Assembly (NCBI RefSeq): GCF_007673095.1
Contig: NZ_VDYZ01000003.1
Span: 173,962 to 237,961, forward strand
Direction of reading: 5' to 3'
DNA from: Corynebacterium glyciniphilum AJ 3170
Lineage (GTDB): Bacteria > Actinomycetota > Actinomycetes > Mycobacteriales > Mycobacteriaceae
DNA: 64,000 nt
Shown: one piece after another, positions 26,304 to 34,688 of the stretch
Layout of the letters: each line of letters opens with the position of its first letter
How positions within the stretch are numbered: the stretch's first letter is position 1
Translations under genes and position numbers: made by a program
Notes under the pieces: model-generated
The model's input: only the letters and a program-made list of their open reading frames with translations
What the model was told of the DNA's origin: nothing
Database searches by the model: none

Positions 26304-27119
26304 TCAGTGGCCGAGTACCAGGGTGCTGGCGGCAGCTTCAATCACATCGTCGGTGATGGTCTCCAACTCGTTGATCTTCAACACTCGCTTGATCTGTGGG
26401 AACAATCGCTCCACCACACGGAAATTGCCGCGGGTCAGCCGCTCGATCGCGGCGATGGCCTGCGCATCCGTGAAATCCTCCGGGTTCAATTCTCTACCCA
26501 GGCGCCTCCAGTGCCGGTTCAGCACGAACAGCAGCTCGTCTTCGCCCAGGGCACGGTAGCGATGCGAGAACCCCAGCCGGCTGAACAACTGAGGGTAGTG
26601 CCGGAAGCGCTGGTCAATACCGGGCATGCCGATGAACATGATCGCCACACCGTCACGATCGTGGATGTCGCGCAGCATCTCCAGGGCGGTGGGAGGCAGA
26701 CGTTCTGCCTCATCAATAATGATCAGTTGGGTGAGCTTCTCGCCACTGGATCTGCGCATGTGGAGCCTGTCCCGCTGTCCGGTGGCCATCAGATGCTCCA
26801 TGATGCAGACGTCGAGTTTGCCCCGGTAAAATTCGATGTCACGGATCAACGTCCGGTACTTCGGTTGCACCTCAGGGGTGTAGAACACGGTGCGCGCCCG
26901 ATGAGCCGTCGCGTAGATGGCCAGGTCAGATTCACTGCGTGGACCCCAGTCGTCAATGAACGAGCCCAGAGCATCCCAGTGGGCATAGCGTCTGGCGGAC
27001 TGTGTTTTGCCGACTCCTGCATCACCGTGGCAGATGCCGATGGTGGCGTCTTTGCGGATCGCGTTGGCGAACTCGACGAAGCGGCGGTGCTCTTTGGTGA
27101 CGATGAAGTCGCGGTTCAT
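26304..27119 (-). CDS. tniB: TniB-type transposition ATPase, left copy
   Basis: 271 residues, the same length as Tn552 p271. Walker A GDAGVGKT is near residue 35, Walker B LIIIDEAERL near residue 137, and GMPGIDQRF follows as in IstB/TniB AAA+ proteins. It regulates target choice of the DDE transposase in an ATP-dependent way. Four-base overlap with tniA. About 70 percent identical by eye to the copy at 31450-32259. Confidence 0.9.
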   Translation of the reverse strand: MNRDFIVTKEHRRFVEFANAIRKDATIGICHGDAGVGKTQSARRYAHWDALGSFIDDWGPRSESDLAIYATAHRARTVFYTPEVQPKYRTLIRDIEFYRGKLDVCIMEHLMATGQRDRLHMRRSSGEKLTQLIIIDEAERLPPTALEMLRDIHDRDGVAIMFIGMPGIDQRFRHYPQLFSRLGFSHRYRALGEDELLFVLNRHWRRLGRELNPEDFTDAQAIAAIERLTRGNFRVVERLFPQIKRVLKINELETITDDVIEAAASTLVLGH

Positions 27120-28546
27120 GGTGACAGGTCCTCTTCATAGGTCCGCAGGCGAGACGTACGACCACGCGGCCGTGGCGCTTCGGCGCTCACATCGGGGTTC
27201 ACAGGGGCAAGGTCTGATGGGCGTGGCTCGTGGATGGGGATGCGCTCGTTGATCCCGGCACGTAGTTGACGCCGTCGGCGTCGACGAGCGGCCTGGATAT
27301 CGGCCAGGCTGTAGCGCTGGTTGGGGTGGTCTTCATCGACAGCGACGCACAGCAACGTGTCGTGGTCGTAGACCCGGATCTCGGAGAGATCCCGCGGGTC
27401 GTAGCGGATGGTGACGTCATGGCCGACAAAAGGTGCCAGGGTCGGGCTGATGTAGCGCTGGCCTTGGAAGTGGATGCCGTCTCGCTGGACTCGGCGGTGG
27501 GTGGAGACCCGCAGCAGGAGTCCGTCGAGTTCTTCAAGGTTCTCCGGCATTCTGGGGATCCACCCCTGCCCGATCCACGCGGCTTTCGGGCTGGTGTTGA
27601 TTGAAGAATGCGTGCGCTGGTTGTAGCTGCTGATGAACTCGCCGACGGCGGTATCCAGGCTCGTCAGGTCTAGTACGGGGTGTGGGTTGCGGACGCCGGG
27701 GGCGAGGTGGCCGGGCAGGGTGGTGAGAAGTTCGGTGTTGACGGTGCTGAAGAACCGCTCGATCTTGCCGCGGCCCTGCGGACGGGCGATGGTCGAGTGG
27801 ATGATCCGGATCTTCAGTGCTGTCGTGGTGTACGTGATATGGCCACTGGTGAAGTCGGAGCCGTGATCGACGTAGAGGACGTCGGGAATACCGCACATCG
27901 CCCAGGTGGGGTCTGTTTTTCGCCAGATCGCCTGGCGTAGTGCCAGGGCGGTGTTCATTGCCGAGGGTGCGGTGGTGGTGACCATGTAGCCGCACACTGC
28001 CCGGGAGTAGTCGTCGATGATGATGGTGAGCCAGGGGCGAGTCGGGGTGCCGTCCGGGTTCTGGATGAGGATGTCGAGTTGGGTGTGATCGGCCTGCCAG
28101 ATGGCGTTGGGGTGTTCAGCCCGGTGCCGGTAGACCAGTTCGTGTCGATCTCGGTAGGACGTCGGGCCCTCCAATGCGAGGGTGACCATCGCCGGGTCAA
28201 GGGCTTGGATGATGCTGCGCACGGTGGCGTAGCTGGGTGGTTTCAGCGATAGTTGTTGTGCTCGACAGCTCACGAGGCGATGCAGGGCGGCGATCGATGG
28301 GCGTGGCTTGGTGAGACCAAGGTGTTCGATGTAGGCGACGAGTTCCGCGGATATGCGATGGGCTCCGGCGTCGGATCGTGTGGTGTTGCGTAGCCCGCGG
28401 ATTCCGTCGGCGCGGTATCGGGCTACCCACCGGGATAGGGTTCGGGTGCTGATGTCGGTGGCCTGTGCCAGGTCGGTCAGGGTGATGTCGTCTTCGATGT
28501 GGAGCCGGAGGATCTCCCAGCGTTGCATCTCGTCCATCACCGTCAC
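27116..28546 (-). CDS. tniA: TniA-type DDE transposase, left copy
   Basis: 476 residues from GTG 28546 (ATG 28537 also possible). An N-terminal HTH (LTDLAQATDISTRTLSRW) is followed by an rve-fold catalytic core with Asp in WQADHTQLD, Asp in VDHGSDFTS and Glu in GRGKIERFF. The C-terminus is basic. Complete DDE triad, apparently intact. Expressed upstream of tniB with a four-base overlap. Confidence 0.92.
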   Translation of the reverse strand: MTVMDEMQRWEILRLHIEDDITLTDLAQATDISTRTLSRWVARYRADGIRGLRNTTRSDAGAHRISAELVAYIEHLGLTKPRPSIAALHRLVSCRAQQLSLKPPSYATVRSIIQALDPAMVTLALEGPTSYRDRHELVYRHRAEHPNAIWQADHTQLDILIQNPDGTPTRPWLTIIIDDYSRAVCGYMVTTTAPSAMNTALALRQAIWRKTDPTWAMCGIPDVLYVDHGSDFTSGHITYTTTALKIRIIHSTIARPQGRGKIERFFSTVNTELLTTLPGHLAPGVRNPHPVLDLTSLDTAVGEFISSYNQRTHSSINTSPKAAWIGQGWIPRMPENLEELDGLLLRVSTHRRVQRDGIHFQGQRYISPTLAPFVGHDVTIRYDPRDLSEIRVYDHDTLLCVAVDEDHPNQRYSLADIQAARRRRRRQLRAGINERIPIHEPRPSDLAPVNPDVSAEAPRPRGRTSRLRTYEEDLSP

Positions 28547-28572
28547 CTCACGCGCTGGTCATTGTGTCCGTG

Positions 28573-29172
28573 TCAGGCGGGCAGTGCTGACTGTCGTCGT
28601 TTGGCGCCCTGCAGATGGCGGTACAGTGTCGCCCGTGACCAGCCGACCATGCTCGCGGCGTCTTCGGCACTGCGGCCTTTGGCTCGTTCCTCGGCGACGA
28701 TGGCGAGTTTGCGGTCGACCACCTCTGGATCCACAGGTGGTCGGCCGAAGCGGGTGCCGTTGGACTTTGCTGCGGCGATGCCGGCGTTGACGCGTTCGGT
28801 GATCAGTTCTCGTTCGTACTCAGCCAGGGTGCCCAGCATGCCGAGCATCAACCGGCCCGAGGAGGTCTCCGGGTCGATGCCGTCGGAGACGGACTTGATT
28901 TTCACGTCTCGTTCGCGTAACAGGTTCACCGTGTTGAGTACATCGAGTAGGGACCGGCCCAGCCGGTCGATGCGCCACACCACCACCGTGTCACCGGGTT
29001 GAGCGTAGGCGAGGAGCTTCTTCATCCCCGGACGCTCAGTAGCGTTTTTCGCCCCGGAGGTGACATCGCTGAAGACATCACGGTCCTGAACCCCGGCGGT
29101 GACCAAGGCGTCGTGTTGAAGAGTCGGATCCTGACCGACGGTGGACACCCGGGTGTAGCCCAACAGTCTCAT
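28573..29172 (-). CDS. tniR: serine resolvase of the left transposon
   Basis: 199 residues from the ATG at 29172 (MRLLGYTRVST); in-frame upstream ATGs at 29184 and nearby are less likely. Catalytic Ser10, YTRVST, DRLGRSLLD and YERELITERV motifs mark a resolvase/invertase. The C-terminal HTH ends WSRATLYRH. It resolves cointegrates at the res site just upstream. Its gene is 26 bases ahead of tniA. Confidence 0.92.
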   Translation of the reverse strand: MRLLGYTRVSTVGQDPTLQHDALVTAGVQDRDVFSDVTSGAKNATERPGMKKLLAYAQPGDTVVVWRIDRLGRSLLDVLNTVNLLRERDVKIKSVSDGIDPETSSGRLMLGMLGTLAEYERELITERVNAGIAAAKSNGTRFGRPPVDPEVVDRKLAIVAEERAKGRSAEDAASMVGWSRATLYRHLQGAKRRQSALPA

Positions 29173-29460
29173 GACCACCATCATGCCTCACCAAACCCCA
29201 GATTGGAAGAAGGTGGAACACATTACGGTGAGACAGGTATACGAGACAGTTTTCGGGTCGATTCTCGCAGGAGCGCCCTGTTTCAGTGCGTTCGCCGTAG
29301 ATGTCTTGTAAACCTTTAGCTAAATGAGACATGATGAGCGATGCGTCAAAGGGTGCCGTCGTCGCACAATTTCGGGCGCTGAGAACGTCTCGAAAAGTTG
29401 CCTCATCGCGCTCTGCCTCACGGGGTCGCGCGACAGGAGTTTGTGAGGCATGCTGATCGG
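29173..29460. other. shared res-site region between two divergent resolvase genes
   Basis: 288 bases holding both inner transposon ends and the control regions. GTGAGGCATG(A/C)TG occurs just upstream of each resolvase start, and an inverted pair TGCCTCA/TGAGGCA-like motif lies at 29398-29420. The proposed transposon ends are at 29248 and 29302, leaving 53 bases between them. The two res sites are therefore within about 300 bases of each other in opposite orientation. Confidence 0.55.
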
Positions 29461-30057
29461 GTGAGGCTTCTCGGGTACACGCGCGTGAGCACCGTCAGTC
29501 AGGACGCGCGCCTGCAACTCGACGCCCTGGGCGCGACGGGTGTTGAGGCGAGGGACGTCTTCTCAGACGTGACCTCGGGCAGCCGTGCCGCGGTGCAGCG
29601 GCCAGGGATGAAGAGACTTCTGGAGTACGCGGAGCCCGGCGACACGGTGGTCGTCTGGCGCATCGACCGACTCGGGCGCTCCCTCATCGACGTGCTGAAC
29701 ACGGTGAACCTGCTGCGCGAGAAGGACGTGAAGGTTCGATCGATTTCGGATGGCATCGACCCCGAGACCTCGTCCGGGCGGATGATGCTGGGCATGCTCG
29801 CGACGCTGGCGGAGTACGAGCGTGAACTGATCACCGAGCGAGTCAACGCCGGCATCGCCGCGGCGAAGCAGGCTGGCACGCGCTTCGGCCGGCCACCCGT
29901 GGATCCGGGCGTCGTGAAGGAGAAGCTTGCGATCGTGCGAGACGCGCGCGCGAAGGGACGCACCGCCGAAGACGCAGCCCGACTGGTCGGATGGTCCAGA
30001 GCGACGCTCTACCGTCATCAGCACGCCACCGGCACCCCGGCAGCGGTCGGCGACTAG
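29461..30057 (+). CDS. tniR: serine resolvase of the right transposon
   Basis: 198 residues from GTG 29461 (VRLLGYTRVST), matching the start of the left copy. Catalytic Ser10 and all resolvase motifs (DRLGRSLID, YERELITERV) and a C-terminal HTH (AARLVGWSRATLYRH) are intact. Highly similar to the left copy yet clearly diverged, so the two transposons are separate acquisitions rather than a recent duplication. Confidence 0.92.
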   Translation: MRLLGYTRVSTVSQDARLQLDALGATGVEARDVFSDVTSGSRAAVQRPGMKRLLEYAEPGDTVVVWRIDRLGRSLIDVLNTVNLLREKDVKVRSISDGIDPETSSGRMMLGMLATLAEYERELITERVNAGIAAAKQAGTRFGRPPVDPGVVKEKLAIVRDARAKGRTAEDAARLVGWSRATLYRHQHATGTPAAVGD

Positions 30058-30064
30058 ATGTGCC

Positions 30065-31453
30065 ATGGACGCGCTGGCCCGGTGGCGGATCCTGCGTCTC
30101 CATGTCGAGGATGACATTCCCCTGGCCACGCTGGTCAGGGAGACCGGAATCGGTCTGCGCACCCTTCAACGCTGGAACCATGACTACGCGGTGGCGGGGA
30201 TCGACGGGCTGAAACCGAGCGCGCGAGCGGACGCGGGGACCCGGCGCACCGACCCAGACCTGGTCGCGTTCGTTGAGCAGCTCGGACTCACCAAACCGCG
30301 TCCCGGGATGGCGGCCTTGCACCGGCTCGCCATGGCCGAGGCCGACCGCATCGGGTGCGCCCGTCCAAGCTATTCGACGGTCCGGTCGATCCTGCACCGC
30401 CTTGACCCGGCACTCGTGACCCTCGCGCTGGACGGCCCAGCCGCGTACCGGGACCGACACGAGCTAGTGTTCCGCCGCCGAGCCGAGCGACCGAATGCGA
30501 TCTGGCAGGCCGATCACACCGAACTCGACATCCTCATCGTCGGCGCCGATGGGAAGCCGGAACGCCCCTGGCTAACGGTCGTGATCGACGACTACTCGCG
30601 CGCGATCTGCGGGTACACCGTGTTCACAGGGGCGCCCTCGGCGATCAACACGGCGCTCGCATTGCGGCAGGCGATCTGGCGCAAGACCAACCCGGCTTGG
30701 GCGATGTGCGGTCTCCCCGACGTGCTCCACGTCGACCACGGCAGCGACTTCACCAGCAGGCATCTGGAGTACACGGCGGTGGCGTTGAAGATCCGGCTGA
30801 TCTACTCGACAGTCGGCCGGCCGCAAGGTCGCGGGAAGATCGAGCGATTCTTCGGCACCGTGAACACCGAACTTCTCACGACCCTCCCCGGCCACCTCAC
30901 CCCTCGGGCACGAGCCCCGAAGCCGCAGCTCAGCCTCGCGGACCTCGATCAGGCCATCGGCCGGTTCGTCACCGAGTACAACGAGCGCCCCCACAGCGAG
31001 ATCGGCGCCAGCCCGAAGGAGGCCTGGATCGGTGACGGCTGGTTGCCGCGGATGCCCGACAGCCTCGACCAGCTCGACGGGCTGCTGCTGACCCTGCCGA
31101 AGAACCGCGTCGTCCAACGCGATGGCATCCACTTCCAAGGCCAGCGGTACCTCTCACCCACACTCGCGCCGTTCGTCGGACGCAGCGTGACAATCAGGTA
31201 CGACCCGCGCGACGTGTCCGAGATCCGCGTCTACGACCACGACACGCACATCTGCATCGCGATCGACGAAGCACACCCCAACCAGCGACTCTCCCTGCGC
31301 GACATCGAGACCGCCCGACGCGCCCGCCGTCGGCGGCTGCGTCAACAGATCAACGAACGCATCCCCCAGACAGCCGTCCGTGACGAGCCGCGAACCGAGC
31401 CGCGGACACCACGCCAGGTGAGACTACGCACCTACGAAGAGGACGAGCCATGA
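30065..31453 (+). CDS. tniA: TniA-type DDE transposase, right copy
   Basis: 462 residues from ATG 30065, seven bases after the resolvase stop. N-terminal HTH (ATLVRETGIGLRTLQRW), catalytic Asp in WQADHTELD, Asp in VDHGSDFTS, Glu in GRGKIERFF. Intact DDE core. Slightly shorter than the left copy at the C-terminus. It overlaps tniB by four bases. Confidence 0.92.
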   Translation: MDALARWRILRLHVEDDIPLATLVRETGIGLRTLQRWNHDYAVAGIDGLKPSARADAGTRRTDPDLVAFVEQLGLTKPRPGMAALHRLAMAEADRIGCARPSYSTVRSILHRLDPALVTLALDGPAAYRDRHELVFRRRAERPNAIWQADHTELDILIVGADGKPERPWLTVVIDDYSRAICGYTVFTGAPSAINTALALRQAIWRKTNPAWAMCGLPDVLHVDHGSDFTSRHLEYTAVALKIRLIYSTVGRPQGRGKIERFFGTVNTELLTTLPGHLTPRARAPKPQLSLADLDQAIGRFVTEYNERPHSEIGASPKEAWIGDGWLPRMPDSLDQLDGLLLTLPKNRVVQRDGIHFQGQRYLSPTLAPFVGRSVTIRYDPRDVSEIRVYDHDTHICIAIDEAHPNQRLSLRDIETARRARRRRLRQQINERIPQTAVRDEPRTEPRTPRQVRLRTYEEDEP

Positions 31454-32259
31454 GCCGCGACTTCATCGTCACGAAAGAACACCGCCGCTTCATCGAATTC
31501 GCCAACGCCGTCCGCAAGGAACGCACGATCGGCATCTGCCACGGCGATGCCGGCGTCGGCAAGACGCAATCCGGCCGCCGATACGCCCACTGGGACACCC
31601 TGGAACCCTTCATCACCGAGTGGGGACCGCGGAGCGAGACCGACACAGAGCATTACGCCACCGCGAACCGATCCCGGACCCTGTTCTACACGCCACCGGT
31701 CCTCCCCAAGCCGGCGCAGCTCGTCCATGAGATCGACCACCTGCAGACCAGGCTGGGCATCTGCATCGATGAGCACCTGCGCGCCACCGGCAAAGTTACG
31801 GGGACTCACGGCCGCTACAACATGGGCAAGCGGGTCGAGCTGCTCATCATCGACGAGGCCGAACGCCTCACGCCCACGGCCCTGGAAGTCCTCCGAGACC
31901 GGCACGACCGTGAGCACACCGCGATCATCCTGATCGGCATGCCCGGCATCGACCAACGATTCCGGCACTACCCCCAGCTCTACAGCCGCCTCGGGTTCTC
32001 CCACCGCTACCGCAACCTCGGCCGCGACGAACTCCTCTTCGTCCTCGAACGTCGCTGGAAGCGACTGGGCCGCACCCTCGACCCCGACGACTTCACCGAC
32101 GCGCAAGCCATCGCCGCGATCGAACGCATCACTCGCGGCAACTTCCGCCTCCTCGAACGCCTCTTCCCCCAAATCGCACGAGTGCTCAAGATCAACGAAC
32201 TCGAGACCATCACCGACGACGTCGTCGAAGCCGCCGCCAGCGTCCTCGTCATCGGATAG
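31450..32259 (+). CDS. tniB: TniB-type transposition ATPase, right copy
   Basis: 269 residues. Walker A GDAGVGKT and Walker B LLIIDEAERL intact, GMPGIDQRF conserved. It starts inside the end of tniA (ATGA overlap). The main divergence from the left copy is in the stretch between residues 80 and 130. Confidence 0.9.
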   Translation: MSRDFIVTKEHRRFIEFANAVRKERTIGICHGDAGVGKTQSGRRYAHWDTLEPFITEWGPRSETDTEHYATANRSRTLFYTPPVLPKPAQLVHEIDHLQTRLGICIDEHLRATGKVTGTHGRYNMGKRVELLIIDEAERLTPTALEVLRDRHDREHTAIILIGMPGIDQRFRHYPQLYSRLGFSHRYRNLGRDELLFVLERRWKRLGRTLDPDDFTDAQAIAAIERITRGNFRLLERLFPQIARVLKINELETITDDVVEAAASVLVIG

Positions 32260-32344
32260 CCACCGCCAAACAACAACGCAAGAACACCGCCAAAGAGCGT
32301 CAACATTCACACCTGGTCGTCGACGTCGACGAGGCCGCCGAAAA

Positions 32345-32355
32345 CGATCGTTTAC
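32345..32355. repeat. CGATCGTTTAC repeat, first copy
   Basis: The same 11-mer lies at 33617-33627 in the same orientation, flanking the tetR-SMR cassette. It may be a transposon end or subterminal transposase site. Confidence 0.45.
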
Positions 32356-32374
32356 GGCTGAGCCCGCAGCTAAG

Positions 32375-32404
32375 TTGACTTACCATACGTATGGTAGGTA
32401 TATT
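32375..32404 (+). promoter_or_regulatory. tetR-SMR promoter with palindromic operator
   Basis: TTGACT (32375-32380) and TATATT (32399-32404) are 18 bases apart. Between them sits the perfect 16-base palindrome TACCATACGTATGGTA (32381-32396), the usual position for a TetR-family operator blocking RNA polymerase. Predicted transcription start is about 32411, which is the first base of the tetR start codon, so the mRNA would be leaderless. Confidence 0.75.
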
Positions 32405-32410
32405 TGAAAT

Positions 32411-32938
32411 GTGCCAACCAAAATCGAACTTCTCGATCACGCAGTTGAAGTCCTTCGCCGCGGCGATGCCCTCGCCCTCGATGCAGTCGCTCGCGAGGCG
32501 GGGTTGACGAAGCCCGGGGTGGTCCACCATTTCGGCACGAAAGAAGTTCTCACTGTCGCAGTCGTGAACCGCATCATCGACCGCTGGGAAGCGGATCTGC
32601 ATACTCGGGCCTCGACGGATGCCGAGCCGATCGACAAGCTGCGCGCGTACGTCGACTACGCACTCAATGGCGACTTCGACTCCAGCGATCTCGCCCTGCT
32701 CGCGGACGTGAACCTGCGGGAGCGGTTGTCTGCTCTGTGGGCGGAACGCCTCACCCCGTGGCTCGGCAGCGACATCGACACTGACCCGGCGAGCCGCGCA
32801 TCACTTCGAGCCGCCCGCCTGCTGGCCGACGGCGCATGGTTCAACGCTGCTCTCGGCATCCCCACCGTCCGCGACGACGAACGATCCGTCCTGCGCGCGA
32901 TCGCCCTGCAACTCGTGAATGAAGGAGACCCCCAGTGA
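32411..32938 (+). CDS. TetR-family repressor of the SMR efflux genes
   Basis: 175 residues from GTG 32411. The N-terminal HTH (ALDAVAREAGLTKPGVVHHF) is canonical for TetR proteins; the rest is a helical ligand-binding domain. It likely binds the palindrome in its own promoter and is released by cationic compounds exported by the downstream pumps. Four-base overlap with the first SMR gene. Confidence 0.9.
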   Translation: MPTKIELLDHAVEVLRRGDALALDAVAREAGLTKPGVVHHFGTKEVLTVAVVNRIIDRWEADLHTRASTDAEPIDKLRAYVDYALNGDFDSSDLALLADVNLRERLSALWAERLTPWLGSDIDTDPASRASLRAARLLADGAWFNAALGIPTVRDDERSVLRAIALQLVNEGDPQ

Positions 32939-33294
32939 CCAACAAAGCCAAAGGCTGGCTGTTCCTCATCGGCGCGATCGCCGCAGAGGTCACCGGCTCA
33001 CTATCCCTCAAGGGGGCGCTCGACGCACCCGCCCTCTATGCACTCGTCGCAGCCGGCTACATCGGCGCCTTCGTGTTCCTCAGCCTCGTGCTGCGCACCG
33101 GCATGGCCCTCGGCGTCGCATACGGCATCTGGGGAGCCTCCGGGGTCGCACTCACGGCGCTCCTCTCCCTCATCATCTTCGGCGAACCGCTCACGCTCTT
33201 GATGGGCATCGGCATCGTCGTCGTCATCGCCGGAGTGCTCTGCGTCGAACTCGGCGCACAGGCCGGTCACAAGAAGAAGGCAGAGGTCGCGTGA
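32935..33294 (+). CDS. SMR-family drug efflux subunit A
   Basis: 119 residues with four membrane helices and the essential membrane glutamate E18 in TM1 (IAAEVTGSL). The GMALGVAYGIWGASGVALTA segment is the SMR signature. The C-terminus is extended and basic (HKKKAEVA). It starts with GTG inside the tetR stop. Paired SMR proteins usually work as heterodimers exporting quaternary ammonium compounds by proton antiport. Confidence 0.92.
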   Translation: MTNKAKGWLFLIGAIAAEVTGSLSLKGALDAPALYALVAAGYIGAFVFLSLVLRTGMALGVAYGIWGASGVALTALLSLIIFGEPLTLLMGIGIVVVIAGVLCVELGAQAGHKKKAEVA

Positions 33295-33611
33295 TGGTCT
33301 GGCTGTTCCTCATCGGCGCAATCATCTTCGAGGTCGTCGGCACGCTCTCCCTGCGTATGGCCGTCGACAAGAAGCGCTGGTACGTCGGCGTGGCGGTGGG
33401 CTACGTCCTCGCATTCACCATGCTCAGCCTCGCCCTCGCCGGCGGCATGGCGCTCGGCGTCGCCTACGGCATCTGGGCCGCATCCGGCGTCGCACTCACC
33501 GCCATCCTCAGCAAGTTCCTCTTCAAAGAGCCCTTCACCTGGCTGATGGGCCTCGGCATCGTCCTCATCGTCGGTGGCGTTCTCTGCATTGAACTCGGAG
33601 CCGTCCACTAA
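33294..33611 (+). CDS. SMR-family drug efflux subunit B
   Basis: 105 residues, four membrane helices, glutamate E13 in IIFEVVGTL and the signature GMALGVAYGIWAASGVALTA. Its ATG overlaps the TGA of subunit A by one base. Opposite loop charges in the two subunits would fit the known antiparallel heterodimers (EbrAB/YkkCD type), though topology was not tested. Confidence 0.92.
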   Translation: MVWLFLIGAIIFEVVGTLSLRMAVDKKRWYVGVAVGYVLAFTMLSLALAGGMALGVAYGIWAASGVALTAILSKFLFKEPFTWLMGLGIVLIVGGVLCIELGAVH

Positions 33612-33616
33612 CCCGG

Positions 33617-33627
33617 CGATCGTTTAC
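33617..33627. repeat. CGATCGTTTAC repeat, second copy
   Basis: Second copy of the 11-mer flanking the efflux cassette; possible right end of the right transposon. Confidence 0.45.
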
Positions 33628-33634
33628 AGCGGGG

Positions 33635-33967
33635 CTACCAAACGTCGGTCGGGTCAGAGATTCGCTGACATGCTCCCTGCCATACCCAGCACCGCAGCTT
33701 GTCGCCGTCGATCGTCACCTGGACGCCCACGGCGTCGGCCGTCCAACGTTTCACCTGGACGACGCACCGGACGTTCGTATCCCCGAACTGGAGCCAGGCG
33801 TGACCCCATATCGTCATCTGCTCGGGAACGATGGTGAGCGGCTGCGCATGCAATCGAAGCTGGAGGGAATCGAGGGTGCGCAGCGGCCCGCGCTTGCGCG
33901 CCTCGCGCAGCTCTCGCTCTTCGCCCCTCTGCGCCGGCAGATGCGGGTAGCGCTTGTTCGTTCCCAC
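33635..33967 (-). CDS. conserved-looking hypothetical protein
   Basis: 110 residues from GTG 33967. Basic N-terminal third, then a compact beta-rich region with tryptophans (IWGHAWLQFG, VVQVKRWTADAVGVQV, LRCWVWQGAC) ending shortly after. Codon bias and amino-acid composition look like a true coding gene of high-GC origin. It begins a run of minus-strand plasmid-type genes. No family recognised. Confidence 0.55.
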   Translation of the reverse strand: MGTNKRYPHLPAQRGEERELREARKRGPLRTLDSLQLRLHAQPLTIVPEQMTIWGHAWLQFGDTNVRCVVQVKRWTADAVGVQVTIDGDKLRCWVWQGACQRISDPTDVW

Positions 33968-34005
33968 TGTGACATCGTTACGGGAACATCAGACGTCGAG
34001 CGTGG

Positions 34006-34683
34006 CTACTTCGCCTCGGGCGTCCCGCAGTTGGGGCATAGGAGGTAGCCGCCGTCCTCGTCGACGAACTCGAACACGTCGCGGCACCGCGCGCAGTTGA
34101 TCTTGCCCTGGTGCATTCGCCATGCGTCGACGTAAAACCATGTTCCGTCAATGCCCGGGTAATGGCTCAGCTCGCTGTTGGTGGGACGCCGTGCGGGGAG
34201 TCCCGTGTTGTGACCGACAACGGTCGCGCCGGACCTGCGGTAGAAGTCCGCGCTATTATTCCGGTCGTCCACGAACCCGTCGAGGTAGCGGCCACCATGA
34301 GGAAGAGCCCAGTACGCGGCCTCTGAAAGCAGCTCTCGGCCGATACCGGACCCGCGGGCCTCAGGCAGCACGAAGAGGGCGGCGAGGATTCGGTGTGTTG
34401 TTGCGAACTGCCGCGCGGCGTCGGGCTCTTTCGATATCAGCTCGTCGGACACGAACGGCTCGACCACGGCGCCGCCCAGCATCATCCCCCGGTCATCACT
34501 CGCACCGATGATGATGCTCGGCTCAGGGTGGGTGTCGTCTCCGAAGATCCTCCGGAGCTGCGCCGCTCTTCGCCGGTCGTCGGCCGCCACCATATGCGGG
34601 GGCGCATAGCCGATGATGAGCTGCGCCGCGACGGTCTGCACAATCTGCCTGGCCTGCGGGGTGTCAATCCGTCCTACGCCCAT
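34006..34683 (-). CDS. GNAT acetyltransferase with C-terminal zinc ribbon
   Basis: 225 residues. The acetyl-CoA loop is LFVLPEARGSGIGRELL (near residue 108), and NNSADFYRRSGA follows as in GNAT motif B. After residue 190 there is a zinc ribbon with CARC and CPNC pairs. The fusion suggests an acetyltransferase recruited to nucleic acid or a protein partner. Substrate unknown. It is separated from the DUF192 gene by five bases. Confidence 0.8.
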   Translation of the reverse strand: MGVGRIDTPQARQIVQTVAAQLIIGYAPPHMVAADDRRRAAQLRRIFGDDTHPEPSIIIGASDDRGMMLGGAVVEPFVSDELISKEPDAARQFATTHRILAALFVLPEARGSGIGRELLSEAAYWALPHGGRYLDGFVDDRNNSADFYRRSGATVVGHNTGLPARRPTNSELSHYPGIDGTWFYVDAWRMHQGKINCARCRDVFEFVDEDGGYLLCPNCGTPEAK

Positions 34684-34688
34684 CTGTC

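Larger units (their letters stand above)
26286..29248 (-). mobile_element. TniA/TniB/resolvase transposon, left copy
   Basis: Contains tniR, tniA and tniB in one minus-strand operon, the Tn552/Tn5053 arrangement. The left end TGTGTCGTACTGACCTG (from 26286) and the right end read inward from 29248, TGTCTCGTATACCTG, are similar and are proposed as terminal inverted repeats. Flanking five bases do not match, so one junction was probably altered after insertion. No cargo gene. Confidence 0.65.
29302..33632 (+). mobile_element. TniA/TniB/resolvase transposon, right copy with efflux cargo
   Basis: Plus-strand tniR-tniA-tniB followed by tetR and two SMR genes. The left end TGTCTTGTAAACC (29302-29314) resembles the ends of the left copy. 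An 11-mer CGATCGTTTAC is present on both sides of the cargo (32345-32355 and 33617-33627) and includes the GTAAAC seen in the left end when read in reverse. The right boundary is therefore probably near 33.63 kb, but it is uncertain; the transposon could instead end near 32.35 kb. Confidence 0.5.

Noticed and set aside
31432..32310. 292-codon minus-strand frame
   Set aside because: Antisense to the right tniB, which has intact AAA+ motifs and a coupled start.
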